Of a DNA stretch of 64,000 bases, positions 1-10,758 are shown in pieces. The position numbers and the translations under genes were made by a program. The notes under the pieces were generated by a model. It saw nothing but the letters and a program-made list of their open reading frames with translations, had not been told where the DNA came from and did no database searches. The DNA is from Exophiala sp. HKRS030 (lineage: Eukaryota; Ascomycota; Eurotiomycetes; Chaetothyriales; Herpotrichiellaceae): assembly GCA_023897205.1 (NCBI GenBank), contig JAHWDD010000006.1:1240001-1304000 (forward strand), given 5' to 3'. Numbering within the stretch: the first letter of the stretch is position 1; every line of letters starts with the position of its first letter.

Positions 1-1287
1 ATACTCTCGCTTCTTGTTTTGTCCAAAGGACCCACGTCAATTCATCCCACCGTCGGGACAATCTTTCACGACCTTGGGGAAACTCAAGAACCATCAGCAG
101 CACAAGAATGTGTTTGAAAAATGCCCTCGAAACGATACGGTGATTGAGATACATACGGAACCCAAGGTACGTACCTACTTTACCTTCTCTTCCCAGCAAT
201 CCCCCTTGATCCATCCAGACTTGTTACTCACAGAGTCTCATCTACACATTAGTTCGGTATAGGTCAAGGTGCTCGACTCATACGTACGCCGCACGGAAAC
301 GTCCTTTGGGATCTCATCGCCTATCTTGATCAGGAGACTGTGGACAAGGTAAAAGGACACATACCTATATACACACACTCTCTCTCTCTCCCCGCGTAAA
401 TCTACATCATTTACATTTACTGACTCGGTTCATGAACTGTACTAGATCACAGAATTAGGAGGATTAAAATTCATAGTCATTTCTCATCCACATTTTTATA
501 CGTAGGTACCACTTTCCCAGTACCAACCAGTATCAGTACCTGCACCATCATCGACACTCTGGCATTCCATTGTTCCTGTCGTCTTATCCCTGTTCGAGTC
601 ATCATAATTTCGCCAGTACATCTGACATGGATATTGTTGTTGTTCCAGAACATGGGCAGATTGGTCCACTACTTTTCAATGTCCAGTGTATATTCCCGAA
701 GTTGACTCGGTCTGGATGAACCGCAAAGATTGTCCGACCGCAACACTCAAATTCCTCAAAGAGCCCGCGACGGAACTCCTCCCAGGTCTCACGGCGGTGA
801 TATGCGGGGGTCATTTTCCAGGGAGTATGGTCTTGCATTCTGCGCCACCAAACACTCCCATCCCGACATTGTTTGTCGCGGACACAATTTTCGCCGTGGC
901 TTCGGGACATAATCCGGACCCCGGCAAGAGAAATGACACGATATCCTATCAATTCTTGTGGAGTATCCCGAATTTCATCCCATTGCCACCAGACACGGTG
1001 ATGCAGATTTGGAAAGCTCTCAAGCCGTTCGAGTTCAAGGCGACGTATGGTGTTTTCGCCAAGATGACCAATGTTTGTGAGTTTGTTTATCCGCATCGTC
1101 CTTCTGTCTCTCTCTTCTCCCTTCTCTAAAAAAATTCATGCTGATGGGTGCTTGATAATGCGATCACCAAACAGTCGAAAAACCTGGCCAGACATTGAGT
1201 TTAAAAGACAGAGTTTTGCAGAGTGCAAAGATTGCAGTCAAGGCGATGGGGTATAGTGACCATGCCATCTTTGCAGAAGAGTTGTAG
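1..1287 (+). CDS. Metallo-beta-lactamase-fold hydrolase, 5' partial
   Basis: This is the 3' part of a gene whose start lies before the window. Exons that keep one frame are 1-166, 253-348, 446-501, 649-1076 and 1175-1287, all with GT-AG introns. The spliced product reads DPRQFIPPSGQSFT, then LIRTPHGNVLWD, ISHPHFYT, TWADWSTTFQCPVYIP, GGHFPGSMVLH and VADTI. It ends in RVLQSAKIAVKAMGY before the stop at 1285-1287. This pattern belongs to a widespread fungal branch of the metallo-beta-lactamase fold, probably a cytosolic hydrolase of unknown substrate. The usual HxHxDH metal motif is only partly kept: HPHFY has Tyr where Asp is expected. Fold assignment is firm; the substrate is unknown. The exact first base of exon 1 cannot be set from the window. 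Confidence 0.85.
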
Positions 1288-1439
1288 TTGTTCACGTATG
1301 CAAGTATGCAAGTATGCTTTTTCGTCCGTCGCCCACAAAAGAAATTCGTGAATAGTGATGATTGTTGGATATCTCTTGACGAGTTTGGATATTGTGAAAG
1401 CAAAGTGCTGTATGGGTGTGTTCGTCGGTGTGTCCCACT

Positions 1440-2283
1440 TCAAACCAATAGTACTGCGTTCAGACATCCATCTCTACTTGGGTCGTTTGTGACTTGAGCG
1501 TATTTGCCCCAAACAACCTTTCCACCTGTAGTGACGAGACCCAATTCGGATACATTGACTTCTATTTCGTTGTTAGCCAATCACTCCTAAAGAGAAAGAT
1601 GCATGCGTCAAAAACTTACCAATGACAGTTCCTTTCGTCAAGACACCCAACTGAGTGTATAACGGGTTCTGAGGATTTTTCTTGACGGATATGATGGGCA
1701 ACTGCACCGTCACTCCCAGTTCCGGGTGCGTGACGTTTGCTTTTTTGTACCTCAAACCCATGGGCCTGATAAATCGCTCGTACTTGACGGGTCTCCGTGT
1801 GAAATCCGGTCCCACGAACGTAGGTTGTGTGATCATTCTCTTCCAACTCTTTTTGGCAGTCTTTTTTCCCGTCTTGACGACTTTAAACATTTCTTCCTCG
1901 CTGATACCTTTCACTTTGGGCAAGGGAACTGAAAATTTCGCGGCCTTTTCATTTCTTTTATTCTTGATCGCACTCGACAGGGCTTTGGCATTGTTGGCTT
2001 GGGATCTGTCGAGCAGGTAATTGGGCAACGGGGTAGAGGAAGGTTCGCTGGGAGTGGCGGATTTGACGTCCTTTTCTTCCTGGGCCTTGATGGCCTTCTT
2101 CATCTGGATCTTTTCGGCATGGCGTTGTTTCTGGTGCAGTTTGGCCCTCAGCCCACGGAGATTCTGTGCCTTTTCCGATTGTGCGTGCCCTTCTCTCGCT
2201 TGTCTCTTGCGGACTCGTTCGTCGTGGTCGAGACGTTTGCCGTGCAGTTTTTGAAACCTTTCCATGTACTCATTTTGAGGCAT
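1440..2283 (-). CDS. NSA2: Ribosome biogenesis protein NSA2
   Basis: Two exons, 2283-1620 and 1561-1440, joined across a 58-bp GT-AG intron (donor GTAAGT), give 261 residues, the same length I recall for the yeast protein. The product starts [20 protein letters not shown] and contains [59 protein letters not shown] and [19 protein letters not shown]. Exon 2 supplies [20 protein letters not shown] and ends [11 protein letters not shown]2 is a nucleolar factor of pre-60S particles needed for 27S rRNA processing, and it shares a fold with ribosomal protein S8e. The start was chosen at the conserved MPQNEY with a good ACCATGCC context. The open frame continues upstream, but those codons are not conserved. 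Identification is close to certain. Confidence 0.97.
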
Positions 2284-3264
2284 GGTGACGGTGGTGGTTG
2301 TCGCCTGGACAGCGAACGGACTTGTTCTATGAGTAAAAAGAAGAAAGACAAACAAGTGAACGGGAGGGTCAAGAGGTTTGGCGAGTTCAAAAGTCTATGA
2401 CTGTCTGTAGGGAGAATTGGAATTCGAATAAAAGAAAAAGTTTGGCCTTTGAATTGTAGATGCGGAGTTTACCCGGCGGCACTTGGACATATTCAGGTCA
2501 CGTGCATAGAACCGGTCCTTATCGTTATCTCGGGTACTGCGTAAGGGGCTTCGGATTCTTTCACCGTGTCACTCCATACTGGTTATGATGGTACATTCCC
2601 AGTTCTGAAGCCTCGTTCCGGTTCTCTTCTTCAACTAGAAGGAATCACTTTCTATTTACTACCTGGCAATCTGGGTGTCGGGACAAAATCTGTCCGCCCC
2701 CATCACCACCGGAGACTTTCTCCCAGCAGCATTCCACGTGACACGGACGAAATTATCACCGTCTACAAGCTACGGCGGTAGGTTATCCTGAGGGCCTCAA
2801 AGATGTTTGATCTGCTTGACAAAGCTTCAAGATGGAGTGATAGACTTGCTTACGGAAGGACCCCGTACATGTACGAGTTACGAGTGCGCAAATCCTTCCC
2901 TGTCTCGAGTCCTACCTACGGAGTTATCGACTCTTCAAACAAGGCTGGACCTGACGCTAACCTGGAATCGTATTTTATGCACGAAATCCGACCATATGAT
3001 TGGTCTGATCTGCATGGGCTCGTCTTTCGTGCTCGAGTGTTGCGACGCCAGACATCATCGAGTGTACTCGACAGGCTTGGATCAGGGAGGAGTACTACGT
3101 GTGCATGGACGAATATAAAAGAGACGTCCCTCTACCTCTCTTCTTGTCTACTCAAGACTTCTCCTTCCATTCGTACACCTCGATCCAAACTAGTCCAAGT
3201 CATCTTACTTCTATTCCTCCAGCTGCCTTGTTGATCTTGTTGATCAAGAATACGTCTCACAACC
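2284..3264. other. Divergent intergenic region between NSA2 and the oxidoreductase
   Basis: About 980 bp without a convincing gene. It holds the promoters of NSA2 (leftwards) and the MDR oxidoreductase (rightwards). Two CACGTG E-boxes are visible at 2499-2504 and 2735-2740, and a TATAAAA lies near the right end. Open frames at 2803-3234 show no codon bias or recognisable motif. Confidence 0.5.
3114..3120 (+). promoter_or_regulatory. TATA box candidate of the MDR oxidoreductase gene
   Basis: TATAAAA lies about 145 bp upstream of the ATG at 3265, followed by a pyrimidine-rich stretch (CTACCTCTCTTCTTGTC), the arrangement common for TATA-containing fungal promoters. No other TATA box of this quality stands near a start codon in the window. 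Confidence 0.45.
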
Positions 3265-4369
3265 ATGTCTACACACAAGGCGGCCCTTCTCCATTCGGCT
3301 GGATCTCCTTTGGTTGTTGAAGACCGTGCGACCCCCAAGCCAGGACCCAAGGACCTCTTGATCTCGGTGTCTGCCATTGCCCTGAACCCGGTCGACTGTT
3401 ACCAACGGGCCATGGGCCTTTTCCTTACCACGTACCCGGCAATCCTGGGATCCGACATCGCAGGAACAATCGAAGCCGTTGGCTCTTCGGTTCCCGGACC
3501 CTTCAAGGTGGGCGGGCGCGTGCTGGCATTCGCATCCGCCTTCTACCGTCGAGGCGAGGCCAACGCCAACGACTATTCGTCCTACCAGGCCAAAGTCCTC
3601 GTTCAATACGAAGCGGCTTGTACTATCCCAGACTCTTTGAGTTTCATTGACGCAGCCACCCTTCCTGTAAGTTGCACCTTTTTCCCGCGAACCGAACACT
3701 GAGTCGCTAACGCACCTTTAACAGATGGGCGTCGGTACGGCCTGGAGTGGCTGGCATATCATCGGTCTCAACACAACCACCCATTTCAACCCAGCCGACA
3801 AAAAGGGTGTCGTGGTATGGGGTGCCGCGTCGAGCGTGGGCGTATGTGCTGTCCAGAGTGCCAAAGCCATGGGCTTCACGGTGTACGCGACCGCCAGCGC
3901 CAAGAACTTCGACTATGTCAAGTCAATCGGGGCGAAGGAGGTGTTTGATTACAAGGACGCCGATGTGGTGTCGAAACTTCTCGCCGCCGCGAAAAAGGAC
4001 GACGTCAAACTCAATACGATTTACCGCGCCGCCGGTGACCGGGGTGGTTCAGATGTCCAGCCCCTCTTGGACATCGTGAGCGCTTCGGGCGGTGGCAGCA
4101 TCGCATCGGCCGTCGGTCCTTTGCTCGAAAACACGCCTCAAGCAAAAGGTGTCGATCTCAAGTTTGTCATCAACCCAAGCGACGCAGACGCCAGAGACAA
4201 ACAATACAAGGCGACTTTCCAAGGATGGCTCGCGCCTCGTCTGCTCAGTGGCGAGTTCATCCCTGGCCCAAAAGCGAGAATTGTGGGCAAGGGATTGGAG
4301 TCTCTGAACAAAGGTCTAGATGAATTGATGGGTGGTGTGAGTCTGGAAAAACTTGTTGTCGAGGTGTAA
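3265..4369 (+). CDS. Zinc-independent MDR oxidoreductase (quinone oxidoreductase / enoyl reductase-like)
   Basis: Two exons, 3265-3666 and 3725-4369, with a 58-bp phase-0 intron (GTAAGT...ACAG), give 348 residues. The start MSTHKAALLHSAGSPLVVED has a good AACCATG context. The N-terminal GroES-like half carries KDLLISVSAIALNPVD and PAILGSDIAGTIEAVG. The second half has the Rossmann nucleotide loop VVWGAASSVGVCAVQSAKAM. The zinc ligands of classical alcohol dehydrogenases are absent, which places it among the NADPH-dependent quinone or trans-enoyl reductase-like MDR enzymes (ToxD-like in fungal annotation). No biosynthetic core gene is next to it, so it is not obviously part of a secondary metabolite cluster. 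The gene ends 137 bp from the end of the convergent F-box gene. Substrate unknown. Confidence 0.92.
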
Positions 4370-4506
4370 ATTGGCGTCAGCATTGTGCAATTGGCGCACC
4401 TCGAGTAGCTCAATAAGAAACCATTCAAGAGTAGTCAGCTTTCGCAAATGAAGGTCATCGTATGCGAGTACAGGATCAGATGTGTCCAAATGTAAATTGT
4501 GAGGGT

Positions 4507-5859
4507 TCACAGCGTAGGATCGGGCTCGATGTGTTCTATATGGATTGGTCCTTCGTAACAGTGTCCGCCAACCTCTTTGTACTCGGACAAGCTTTCGCGA
4601 AAGTACGAAAACATGGGGCCAGTTGAGGAGTATGGTTCCATAGTATCGATGGTGGTCTTGATGGTGTTTAATGTCATTGAGGCAGGCCAGCTTTCGAGGG
4701 GCGGGTACTCTGAAGGCCTGGAGACGGTGTCTCGAACTAGGACGCGTCCATTGGGTAGGCCGATCCGATCAAGTGGCGGGCGTTTCTCGTTGAGATATTC
4801 CAGCAATGCGAATGTCGAGATGGACGGGCATTTGCGCAGCGAGAATGTTTTCAAGGGTGGCGCGGCGGCGCAGGAGGAGTCGCTGTCGTTGTTAAGTGTA
4901 TCTTTGGCGTTTTGTGCACCGACGCTGGGGACTAACAGCGGATCTAGCCAACTGTATGCTTCCGCAGTGCCAAAGGATAGATACGAACACTCTTCGATGG
5001 CCAAGTGTTTCAATTTTGTTGTCGGACGAGGACTCCTGTCGGCGTCATCGCTGTAGTACTCGCCTAGCCATTGGACGAACAAGGAATTCGCACCGAGACA
5101 GTTGACCAGCTTCAAGTCTCTCAATCCTGGATTCTGCACGATCCATTTTTTCAATTGTGCGTCGGTGATGCCAGCTCTCTCGAGACTTAGGCTCTCCAAC
5201 TTGTGGAGTTTCAGCTTTGACTCGTGTCTCTGGCCCAGACCGGCCAGCGCATTCCACGCCGGATGCCCACGCAACAAGACCGAGTACTCCCAGTACCCCG
5301 CCGGGAGACATGTGTCGTGGAGGTAGTGGTGTTTAAAGTTCAGATGGAGATGGCGGAGCTTGAGAAATCGAGTGGCCAGGAGATCCGTCAAGGGGGCCGA
5401 TACGAGGTCGTACATGTGCAACGTCAACGATTGCAGATTGACCAGCGCGGACGAGACGAGGGCGGAATACGCCAGAGCGTTCTGCAACTGGATCAGTTCG
5501 TCTCGGTACTGGGCGGGAGTTGGTCCCCGGATTTCGTGCCTGTTGTGCCGCATCACCGGGATGGGGATATGAGACGTGATGATGATCTGGTTCCGACCGA
5601 GCGAGTCCTGGCCCTCGAAGCCGGAAGCGTAGCTCGGGTCGTTGACGTCGGCGCTGTGGAGGAAGGCCAAGACGCCGTGAACACGTTTAGGTAGGACAGC
5701 CAGTTCGAGTTCTTGTAAAGCGAGGGCCGAGGCCGAATGGTGCTTCTTGGACGTTCTCCCGAACCTCAAAATGCTGGCAATGGTCAGGTGGTTGAGGATT
5801 TGATGGAGGATCTCGGAGGGGAGCGATGAGAACGATGCATGCGAAGAAGTGTCCGCCAT
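4507..5859 (-). CDS. F-box protein with leucine-rich region
   Basis: A single exon of 450 residues from the ATG at 5859 (MADTSSHASFSSLPSEILHQ). Residues about 9-50 form an F-box (SFSSLPSEILHQILNHLT, then SILRFGRTSK). Downstream come scattered leucine-rich segments such as FLKLRHLHLNFKHH, KLHKLESLSLERAGITDAQL and NPGLRDLKLVNCLG, and a more polar tail ending HIEHIEPDPTL. F-box proteins recruit substrates to SCF ubiquitin ligases through Skp1; the target cannot be read from sequence. The open frame extends upstream to about 6231, but that extension begins with a non-ATG codon and is low in recognisable content, so I treat it as leader. It is divergent from a second F-box gene at 6790. Confidence 0.85.
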   Translation of the reverse strand: MADTSSHASFSSLPSEILHQILNHLTIASILRFGRTSKKHHSASALALQELELAVLPKRVHGVLAFLHSADVNDPSYASGFEGQDSLGRNQIIITSHIPIPVMRHNRHEIRGPTPAQYRDELIQLQNALAYSALVSSALVNLQSLTLHMYDLVSAPLTDLLATRFLKLRHLHLNFKHHYLHDTCLPAGYWEYSVLLRGHPAWNALAGLGQRHESKLKLHKLESLSLERAGITDAQLKKWIVQNPGLRDLKLVNCLGANSLFVQWLGEYYSDDADRSPRPTTKLKHLAIEECSYLSFGTAEAYSWLDPLLVPSVGAQNAKDTLNNDSDSSCAAAPPLKTFSLRKCPSISTFALLEYLNEKRPPLDRIGLPNGRVLVRDTVSRPSEYPPLESWPASMTLNTIKTTIDTMEPYSSTGPMFSYFRESLSEYKEVGGHCYEGPIHIEHIEPDPTL

Positions 5860-6239
5860 CGACGACGGTTTTGAGGGTGAACTCCAGGCTGAGAGTACAG
5901 GATTTGGTCTAGATCCAACGGACGTTGAAGTTCCTAAGCACTTGTCTCCAGAATGAGATGGTGTTTGGAGTTCGAGAGCGACATCGCTTGAGCGGAATAA
6001 ATCCAGTCTCGAGATTTTTTGTTGAGCAGAGTAAAGAGTACGAGTGGCGTTCGACCCAAAGTCTGCCATCTGGCAGCGTTCAAGACCCGACACTTGCCTG
6101 CAGCATTGTAGAACTGGTTGTCCATACAGATGCCATTCCACCCTGTCGGCGTGCAATGAGGTTGAGGATTCAACTCGGTACGAGTAGGGGGGGTGGAGGA
6201 AAAGAAACACTGGGCGCACAGGCAACCTCAACCTGTTAG

Positions 6240-6480
6240 GAGCCGCCTATTTACTACCTATTATCGTAGGTAGGCATCTAGGCACGGAGTATGTAGGTAA
6301 GCGAAGTTGGGGCTAACAGGGGCTAATAAATAGTGCCTACAAAAAGGGGCAAGGCGGAGTAGATGGCTTAATCTAGGTAACTCCGTATGTATGGGGTATT
6401 ATCTAAAAATCTACAATTAAACGAACCGATCTGATCGGCCTCATTCCAAGTACGGAGTACTCTTTTGATACGGAGTATAC
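6240..6480. repeat. Intergenic cluster of TACGGAGTA / TAGGTA motifs
   Basis: AT-rich spacer between the two F-box genes. ACGGAGTA or its complement ACTCCGTA occurs at 6284-6291 and 6380-6387, CGGAGTA at 6355-6361, and TACGGAGTA at 6451-6459 and 6469-6477. Several TAGGTA/TACCTA hexamers are mixed in. Related short motifs also appear near 31880, 53300-53440 and 61900-62120. I see no gene or transposon termini in 5860-6789. Confidence 0.5.
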
Positions 6481-6789
6481 CTGGTCTTATCTGCTATAAA
6501 TACAGAATACAATACAATCGTGACAAGACAGGGCAACACACAGATCACAAGGCGACTACGCTTTCAGATTATTCTGGGGTGTAAATATGCTCATATTAAA
6601 TATTTGGATAAGGAGCTTAGTCTTTGAGACACAACTGACGCCTGAAGTATCTGCTCCGTAGCTATCGTGAGGACCTGTTGGTACCAAGGCATGATTCCGC
6701 AGCTCCCATTAGCATTAGCGATGGGACAGATATAAAAGACACACTTGGCCTGCCTTGTGCTCATCTGCTTATGACTAATTCCCACCGTG

Positions 6790-8031
6790 ATGGCAACATT
6801 ACTGAGGGCCTTTGGCCATATGGTCAGCACCATGCGCAGAATTTGCTTCCCTAAAATCCAAATGCTATTGCGATGGAAAGACTCACCCTTCCTATTCCAC
6901 GACCAACAGATCTCAACCCTGGACAAATTGCCGGTGGAGATTCTCCTGCACATTGCCTCCTTCTTGCCGACAAGCTCTATCGCATGCTTGAGCCTGACCT
7001 CAAAATGGTACCATCAAGTTCTCTCTGACCAGTTCGATCCAAAATGGCGCAACAACCGGACGGAAAAAAGACGGTTTCTTCAACTCCTCGAGGATGACTT
7101 ACCCGAGCAGATGCTATGCAGTATTTGCAACACCCTATACCGCCGGCACCCTCGGATAGCAAGCTTCTGTCTCAGTTATCTTAGTCATACGTCAGCCAGG
7201 AGTACAGTATCTCGGTGTTCCAGTCATTTGTTGTTCATCAATCGAAATATGGTGGATGAGTTCGTGAGGGGGTTCGTGAAAGGTCCGCGATATGGTCCAC
7301 AGCTCGATGAACTAAGTCACAAGTGCATCCTCGGTGATGCTACATTCCCTTACGACGAGAAAAGGGGCATCTTTATGAGTAGAAGTCTTGATGCGCGGGT
7401 TGTCAAGGGGAAGCTTTTACTTCATAGTGTCCACAAGACGTCTGTTATTTTGTCAACTGAGTTGCATGAGACGCGCGTGCTCACCGAAAGTCCCAAAGGA
7501 GTCATCCCCAAGGGCCTTTTACCTTCAATCGATCGGTTCAGGTATATCGGCTGCGCACACACTCCGCAAACGCTACCAGCAGTACTTTTGGATGCATATC
7601 AGGCGCGTTCAGACTCATACTGCCATCACTTGTTGAGTTGCGGACATTGCGCCACTGACTTGCGAGTCCGGGTGGGAGTACAGCGACAGGACAAAAGAGA
7701 GTGTATCCAAATCGAAGTAGAAATATGGCGGTCGCTGGGAGGTCGAGACTTGGACAAAAGAGAAGCGTCAGAGGACGCTCATTTTAGTCTTGGTACCCAG
7801 AATGCCGACTTTAACATCAACGACCCCCCTGAACGTGATCTCGAGGATTTGTTCAACGGAGTAGCCGAGAAAGAATGCGCTCAAAAGAGCAAGACATGGA
7901 TCCAGTCGTGGTACTGGGACTATAACCCGTACACGATGCGACTATGGCAGTATCATGCGCCTCGTGATTACGATAGAAGCCGACAACCAGGATGGCCAAG
8001 GCCGAGGCACATAACATGTTTGCCATCGTGA
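6790..8031 (+). CDS. F-box domain protein
   Basis: A single exon of 413 residues from the ATG at 6790 (MATLLRAFGHMVSTMRR); the GTG three bases earlier is not taken as a start. An F-box lies at about residues 45-85 (STLDKLPVEILLHIASFLPT, then ACLSLTSKWYHQVL). This is followed by a cysteine-containing stretch (LPEQMLCSICNTLYRRHPR), a pattern common in fungal F-box proteins of unknown function. A second Cys/His region, SYCHHLLSCGHCATDLRVRV, lies near residue 285. The tail (KTWIQSWYWDYNPYTMRLWQ) is Trp/Tyr-rich. It probably acts as a substrate adaptor of an SCF ubiquitin ligase. The following 508 bp to ERO1 hold nothing I recognise. Confidence 0.85.
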   Translation: MATLLRAFGHMVSTMRRICFPKIQMLLRWKDSPFLFHDQQISTLDKLPVEILLHIASFLPTSSIACLSLTSKWYHQVLSDQFDPKWRNNRTEKRRFLQLLEDDLPEQMLCSICNTLYRRHPRIASFCLSYLSHTSARSTVSRCSSHLLFINRNMVDEFVRGFVKGPRYGPQLDELSHKCILGDATFPYDEKRGIFMSRSLDARVVKGKLLLHSVHKTSVILSTELHETRVLTESPKGVIPKGLLPSIDRFRYIGCAHTPQTLPAVLLDAYQARSDSYCHHLLSCGHCATDLRVRVGVQRQDKRECIQIEVEIWRSLGGRDLDKREASEDAHFSLGTQNADFNINDPPERDLEDLFNGVAEKECAQKSKTWIQSWYWDYNPYTMRLWQYHAPRDYDRSRQPGWPRPRHITCLPS

Positions 8032-8539
8032 GGAAGAGAAAGCATTTGGTGGTCGATTGATATGAGACAAATGCGGCGCAGATAGGTGTTTATCCAGATT
8101 GTGAAGTGGGCGCAGCTAAGGAAGAAGTTGATGCCCGGTGTGTTATACGCATGACATGGTAGCGTAGATTCTGGCCATCTAGAGAACGAGGACAGGTTTG
8201 ATGCTCAAGGATGTTCTAGAGATTGTCTTTAGAGAGAAAATGGAGTGAGTGGCCTGAGCAGTCAAAAGAGGCAGATGATAAACCCCTTTGTTTTTACCGA
8301 TGACGGATGTTTAATAATTATAATTATTTCCATCTTACGGACCGTCGACGGATGAATTCATGCGGCCAAATAATGAATGCATTTTTGCCTTGAGGCCAGA
8401 TTGTTCTCGACTCGCCTTCATTCCAACTTATCACTGTACAACTAAATCTTTTGCTTCAGTTTGTACATAGATGATTTACTTTCTCTTCTTCATTTCCTGT
8501 TAACTTATCCCTTCGCCACATGTGCGCAACACCACCGTC
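8032..8539. other. Intergenic, nothing recognised; ERO1 promoter
   Basis: Spacer between the F-box gene and ERO1. It contains AT-rich runs (for example TTTAATAATTATAATTATTT around 8310) but no TATA box at a usual distance, no open frame with homology and no RNA gene. Confidence 0.4.
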
Positions 8540-10279
8540 ATGCGATTTCAAAGCGCTTCCCAGTTCTTCCTGACCTTCTACCTTCTCCTCCGACCACACT
8601 GCGCTCGAGCAGAACCTCAGTGCGCAATAGACCCGAATTCGATCGTTACAGACGCTTGCACTTCCTATTCAGACCTAGAAAGGCTCAACGCCCAGTTATA
8701 CCCCTCGCTCGAAGACCTGACCCAAAAGACCGACTTCTTTGCCTACTATAGACTTAATTTGTACAACAAAGTCTGTCCCTTCTGGAGCGATGAAAATTCC
8801 ATGTGTGGAAACCGTGCATGCGCGGTCGACACAATCGAAGACGAGAGTGACATCCCTCTGATATGGCGGGCGGAAGAACTCAGCAAACTCGAGGGCGCCA
8901 GGGCAAAGCACCCCGGACGGGCCCAACAAAGGGAGAGACCAAAGGACAGACCTCTGCAATACCAACTGGGAGAGAACGTGGACGAAAGTTGTGTCCTGGA
9001 AGATGATGACGAATGTGATGACAGAGATTACTGTGTACCTGAAGATGAGGGCACAACCTCACGGGGCGACTATGTCAGTCTCGTCAACAACACAGAAAGA
9101 TATACAGGCTACTCCGGCATGGGAGCCCGCCAGGTCTGGGACGCAATTTACAAGGAGAATTGCTTTTCGGCAAAGCCACTCCGCGATATTTCCTCTAACT
9201 CGAAACCTCTCAAAGCTGCCCAGAATTTGAAGAATGTTTTTCAAGAGTATGGACGACAACACGTGGACGATGGTGATGACCTTTACCCACTGGATGATGA
9301 ATGTCTCGAACAACGAGCCTTTTACCGCATAGTGAGCGGCATGCACGCTTCAATATCCACCCATTTATGCTGGGAGTTCTTCAACCAGTCCACCGGTCAA
9401 TGGGGCCACAATGTGGAGTGCTACAAGGAAAGACTACACAAGTATCCTGAGCGCATTTCGAATGTGTATTTCAACTATGCCATCTTGACAAGAGCATTAG
9501 CAAAAGCTAGGAAGCATCTCGAATCGTATACGTTTTGCTCAGGAGATCCCGAGATTGATCTGGAAACGAAACAGAAAGTGCTGGCCCTGGCTGGCCAGGC
9601 CGCAGCTGGCCCGCATACCTTTGATGAATCTGTCATGTTTCAAGATCCTGCCGTCATCGATCTCAAGGAGGACTTTAGGAACAAATTCCGCAATGTGTCC
9701 AGACTAATGGACTGCGTGGGATGCGACAAGTGCCGTCTTTGGGGAAAGGTGCAAACTGCAGGCTACGGTGCCGCCCTAAAGATCCTGTTCGAGTATGACG
9801 AAAACAAGAATGGTGAAAATCCGCATCTTCGACGAACCGAGCTGGTGGCTCTGGTCAATACGCTGGGAAGGGTCAGCCACAGTCTCGATGCCATTCAGAA
9901 GTTCCGAATGGCTGTCAACACCGGCGACTACAGTGTACTCAATACCCAGGGCCCGTTGCCAGTCTCCTCTAAAGAAGAAGATAGGAAGCCTGGTGGAAAT
10001 GTAAGACCAGACTTTGATGACTTTGGCGATCTCGACGATGATCCCTACAGCCCCGAACCCGCATCTAGACCAGGCGAGTCACTTTCCGAAGCCTTCTGGA
10101 CTGAGCTTGATCTCGTTTGGCGTGCATATAAGATGGTACTGAAAAGTTGGGTTGACATGCCGTTCAAGATGGGCGCCATTTTTGTCATGGAGATGAACAG
10201 ACTGTGGAATTATTGGCTTGGATTGCCAGTGCCACCTCGGTCATGGGAGATTCATTTTCCTACCAGAGACGAATTGTAG
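8540..10279 (+). CDS. ERO1: Endoplasmic reticulum oxidoreductin 1
   Basis: A single exon of 579 residues from the ATG at 8540 (MRFQSASQFFLTFYLLLRPH), which opens with a signal peptide. ERO1 is the ER-lumenal flavoprotein that reoxidises protein disulfide isomerase and passes electrons to oxygen. The shuttle cysteine pair is CGNRAC (C89-C94) and the FAD-proximal active site is CVGCDKC (C392, C395, C398). GYSGMGARQVWDAIYKENCF and HASISTHLCWEFFNQSTGQW are further family signatures. The C-terminus after residue 500 is acidic, followed by FKMGAIFVMEMNRLWNYWLG, in line with membrane association. An in-frame GTG 18 bases upstream was rejected as a start. The gene is intronless. Confidence 0.97.
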   Translation: MRFQSASQFFLTFYLLLRPHCARAEPQCAIDPNSIVTDACTSYSDLERLNAQLYPSLEDLTQKTDFFAYYRLNLYNKVCPFWSDENSMCGNRACAVDTIEDESDIPLIWRAEELSKLEGARAKHPGRAQQRERPKDRPLQYQLGENVDESCVLEDDDECDDRDYCVPEDEGTTSRGDYVSLVNNTERYTGYSGMGARQVWDAIYKENCFSAKPLRDISSNSKPLKAAQNLKNVFQEYGRQHVDDGDDLYPLDDECLEQRAFYRIVSGMHASISTHLCWEFFNQSTGQWGHNVECYKERLHKYPERISNVYFNYAILTRALAKARKHLESYTFCSGDPEIDLETKQKVLALAGQAAAGPHTFDESVMFQDPAVIDLKEDFRNKFRNVSRLMDCVGCDKCRLWGKVQTAGYGAALKILFEYDENKNGENPHLRRTELVALVNTLGRVSHSLDAIQKFRMAVNTGDYSVLNTQGPLPVSSKEEDRKPGGNVRPDFDDFGDLDDDPYSPEPASRPGESLSEAFWTELDLVWRAYKMVLKSWVDMPFKMGAIFVMEMNRLWNYWLGLPVPPRSWEIHFPTRDEL

Positions 10280-10758
10280 CATTATTTTCGATTTCTTCGC
10301 TCCGAGATATTGAACGAGACGAGTTTCGGCGGGTTGTTTGGTGAAATTATGTATACCATGGCATAGCGTTGGCGTAGGGACCTTGTATGAGTGTGTGTTT
10401 TGTTAGTCCCATTGGGTGAGGCCTTGTCTCTTTGAGAATTCGATATTTCTTAGAGATCCAAGTCAATTATCTGGTGATTGCCGTATGGTATGCAAGTAAT
10501 AATCGACTCCTCTGAGACTGTGGTGGTTTCGTATTCAGGGCATAAATAGTGGTGGCCTCGTCGTTGCCCCTCGCAACCACTTTTTGGTCACTTTTGGCCT
10601 CGACTCGTCTTTCCATCTCAAACTTGCTCCGTGAGACGCGTTTAATTCAAATGCCCGCGTACCTAAGTGCTGAAAAGACTTTCGACGTGGTGGTAACCGA
10701 AGTAATAAAATTGACGGTGGAATTCTAAATCGGGGGATGCAAATTAATATCAGCCACG
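10280..10758. other. Intergenic, nothing recognised
   Basis: 479 bp between ERO1 and the ASPM-like gene. It must hold the ERO1 3' end and the next promoter. I see no open frame with homology, no repeat and no RNA gene. Confidence 0.4.

Noticed and set aside
2803..3234. 143-residue open frame upstream of the oxidoreductase
   Set aside because: No recognisable motif, overlaps the TATA box and leader of the next gene.
5860..6231. N-terminal extension of the first F-box protein
   Set aside because: Its first codon is not ATG, the sequence has no domain, and the ATG at 5859 directly precedes the F-box.
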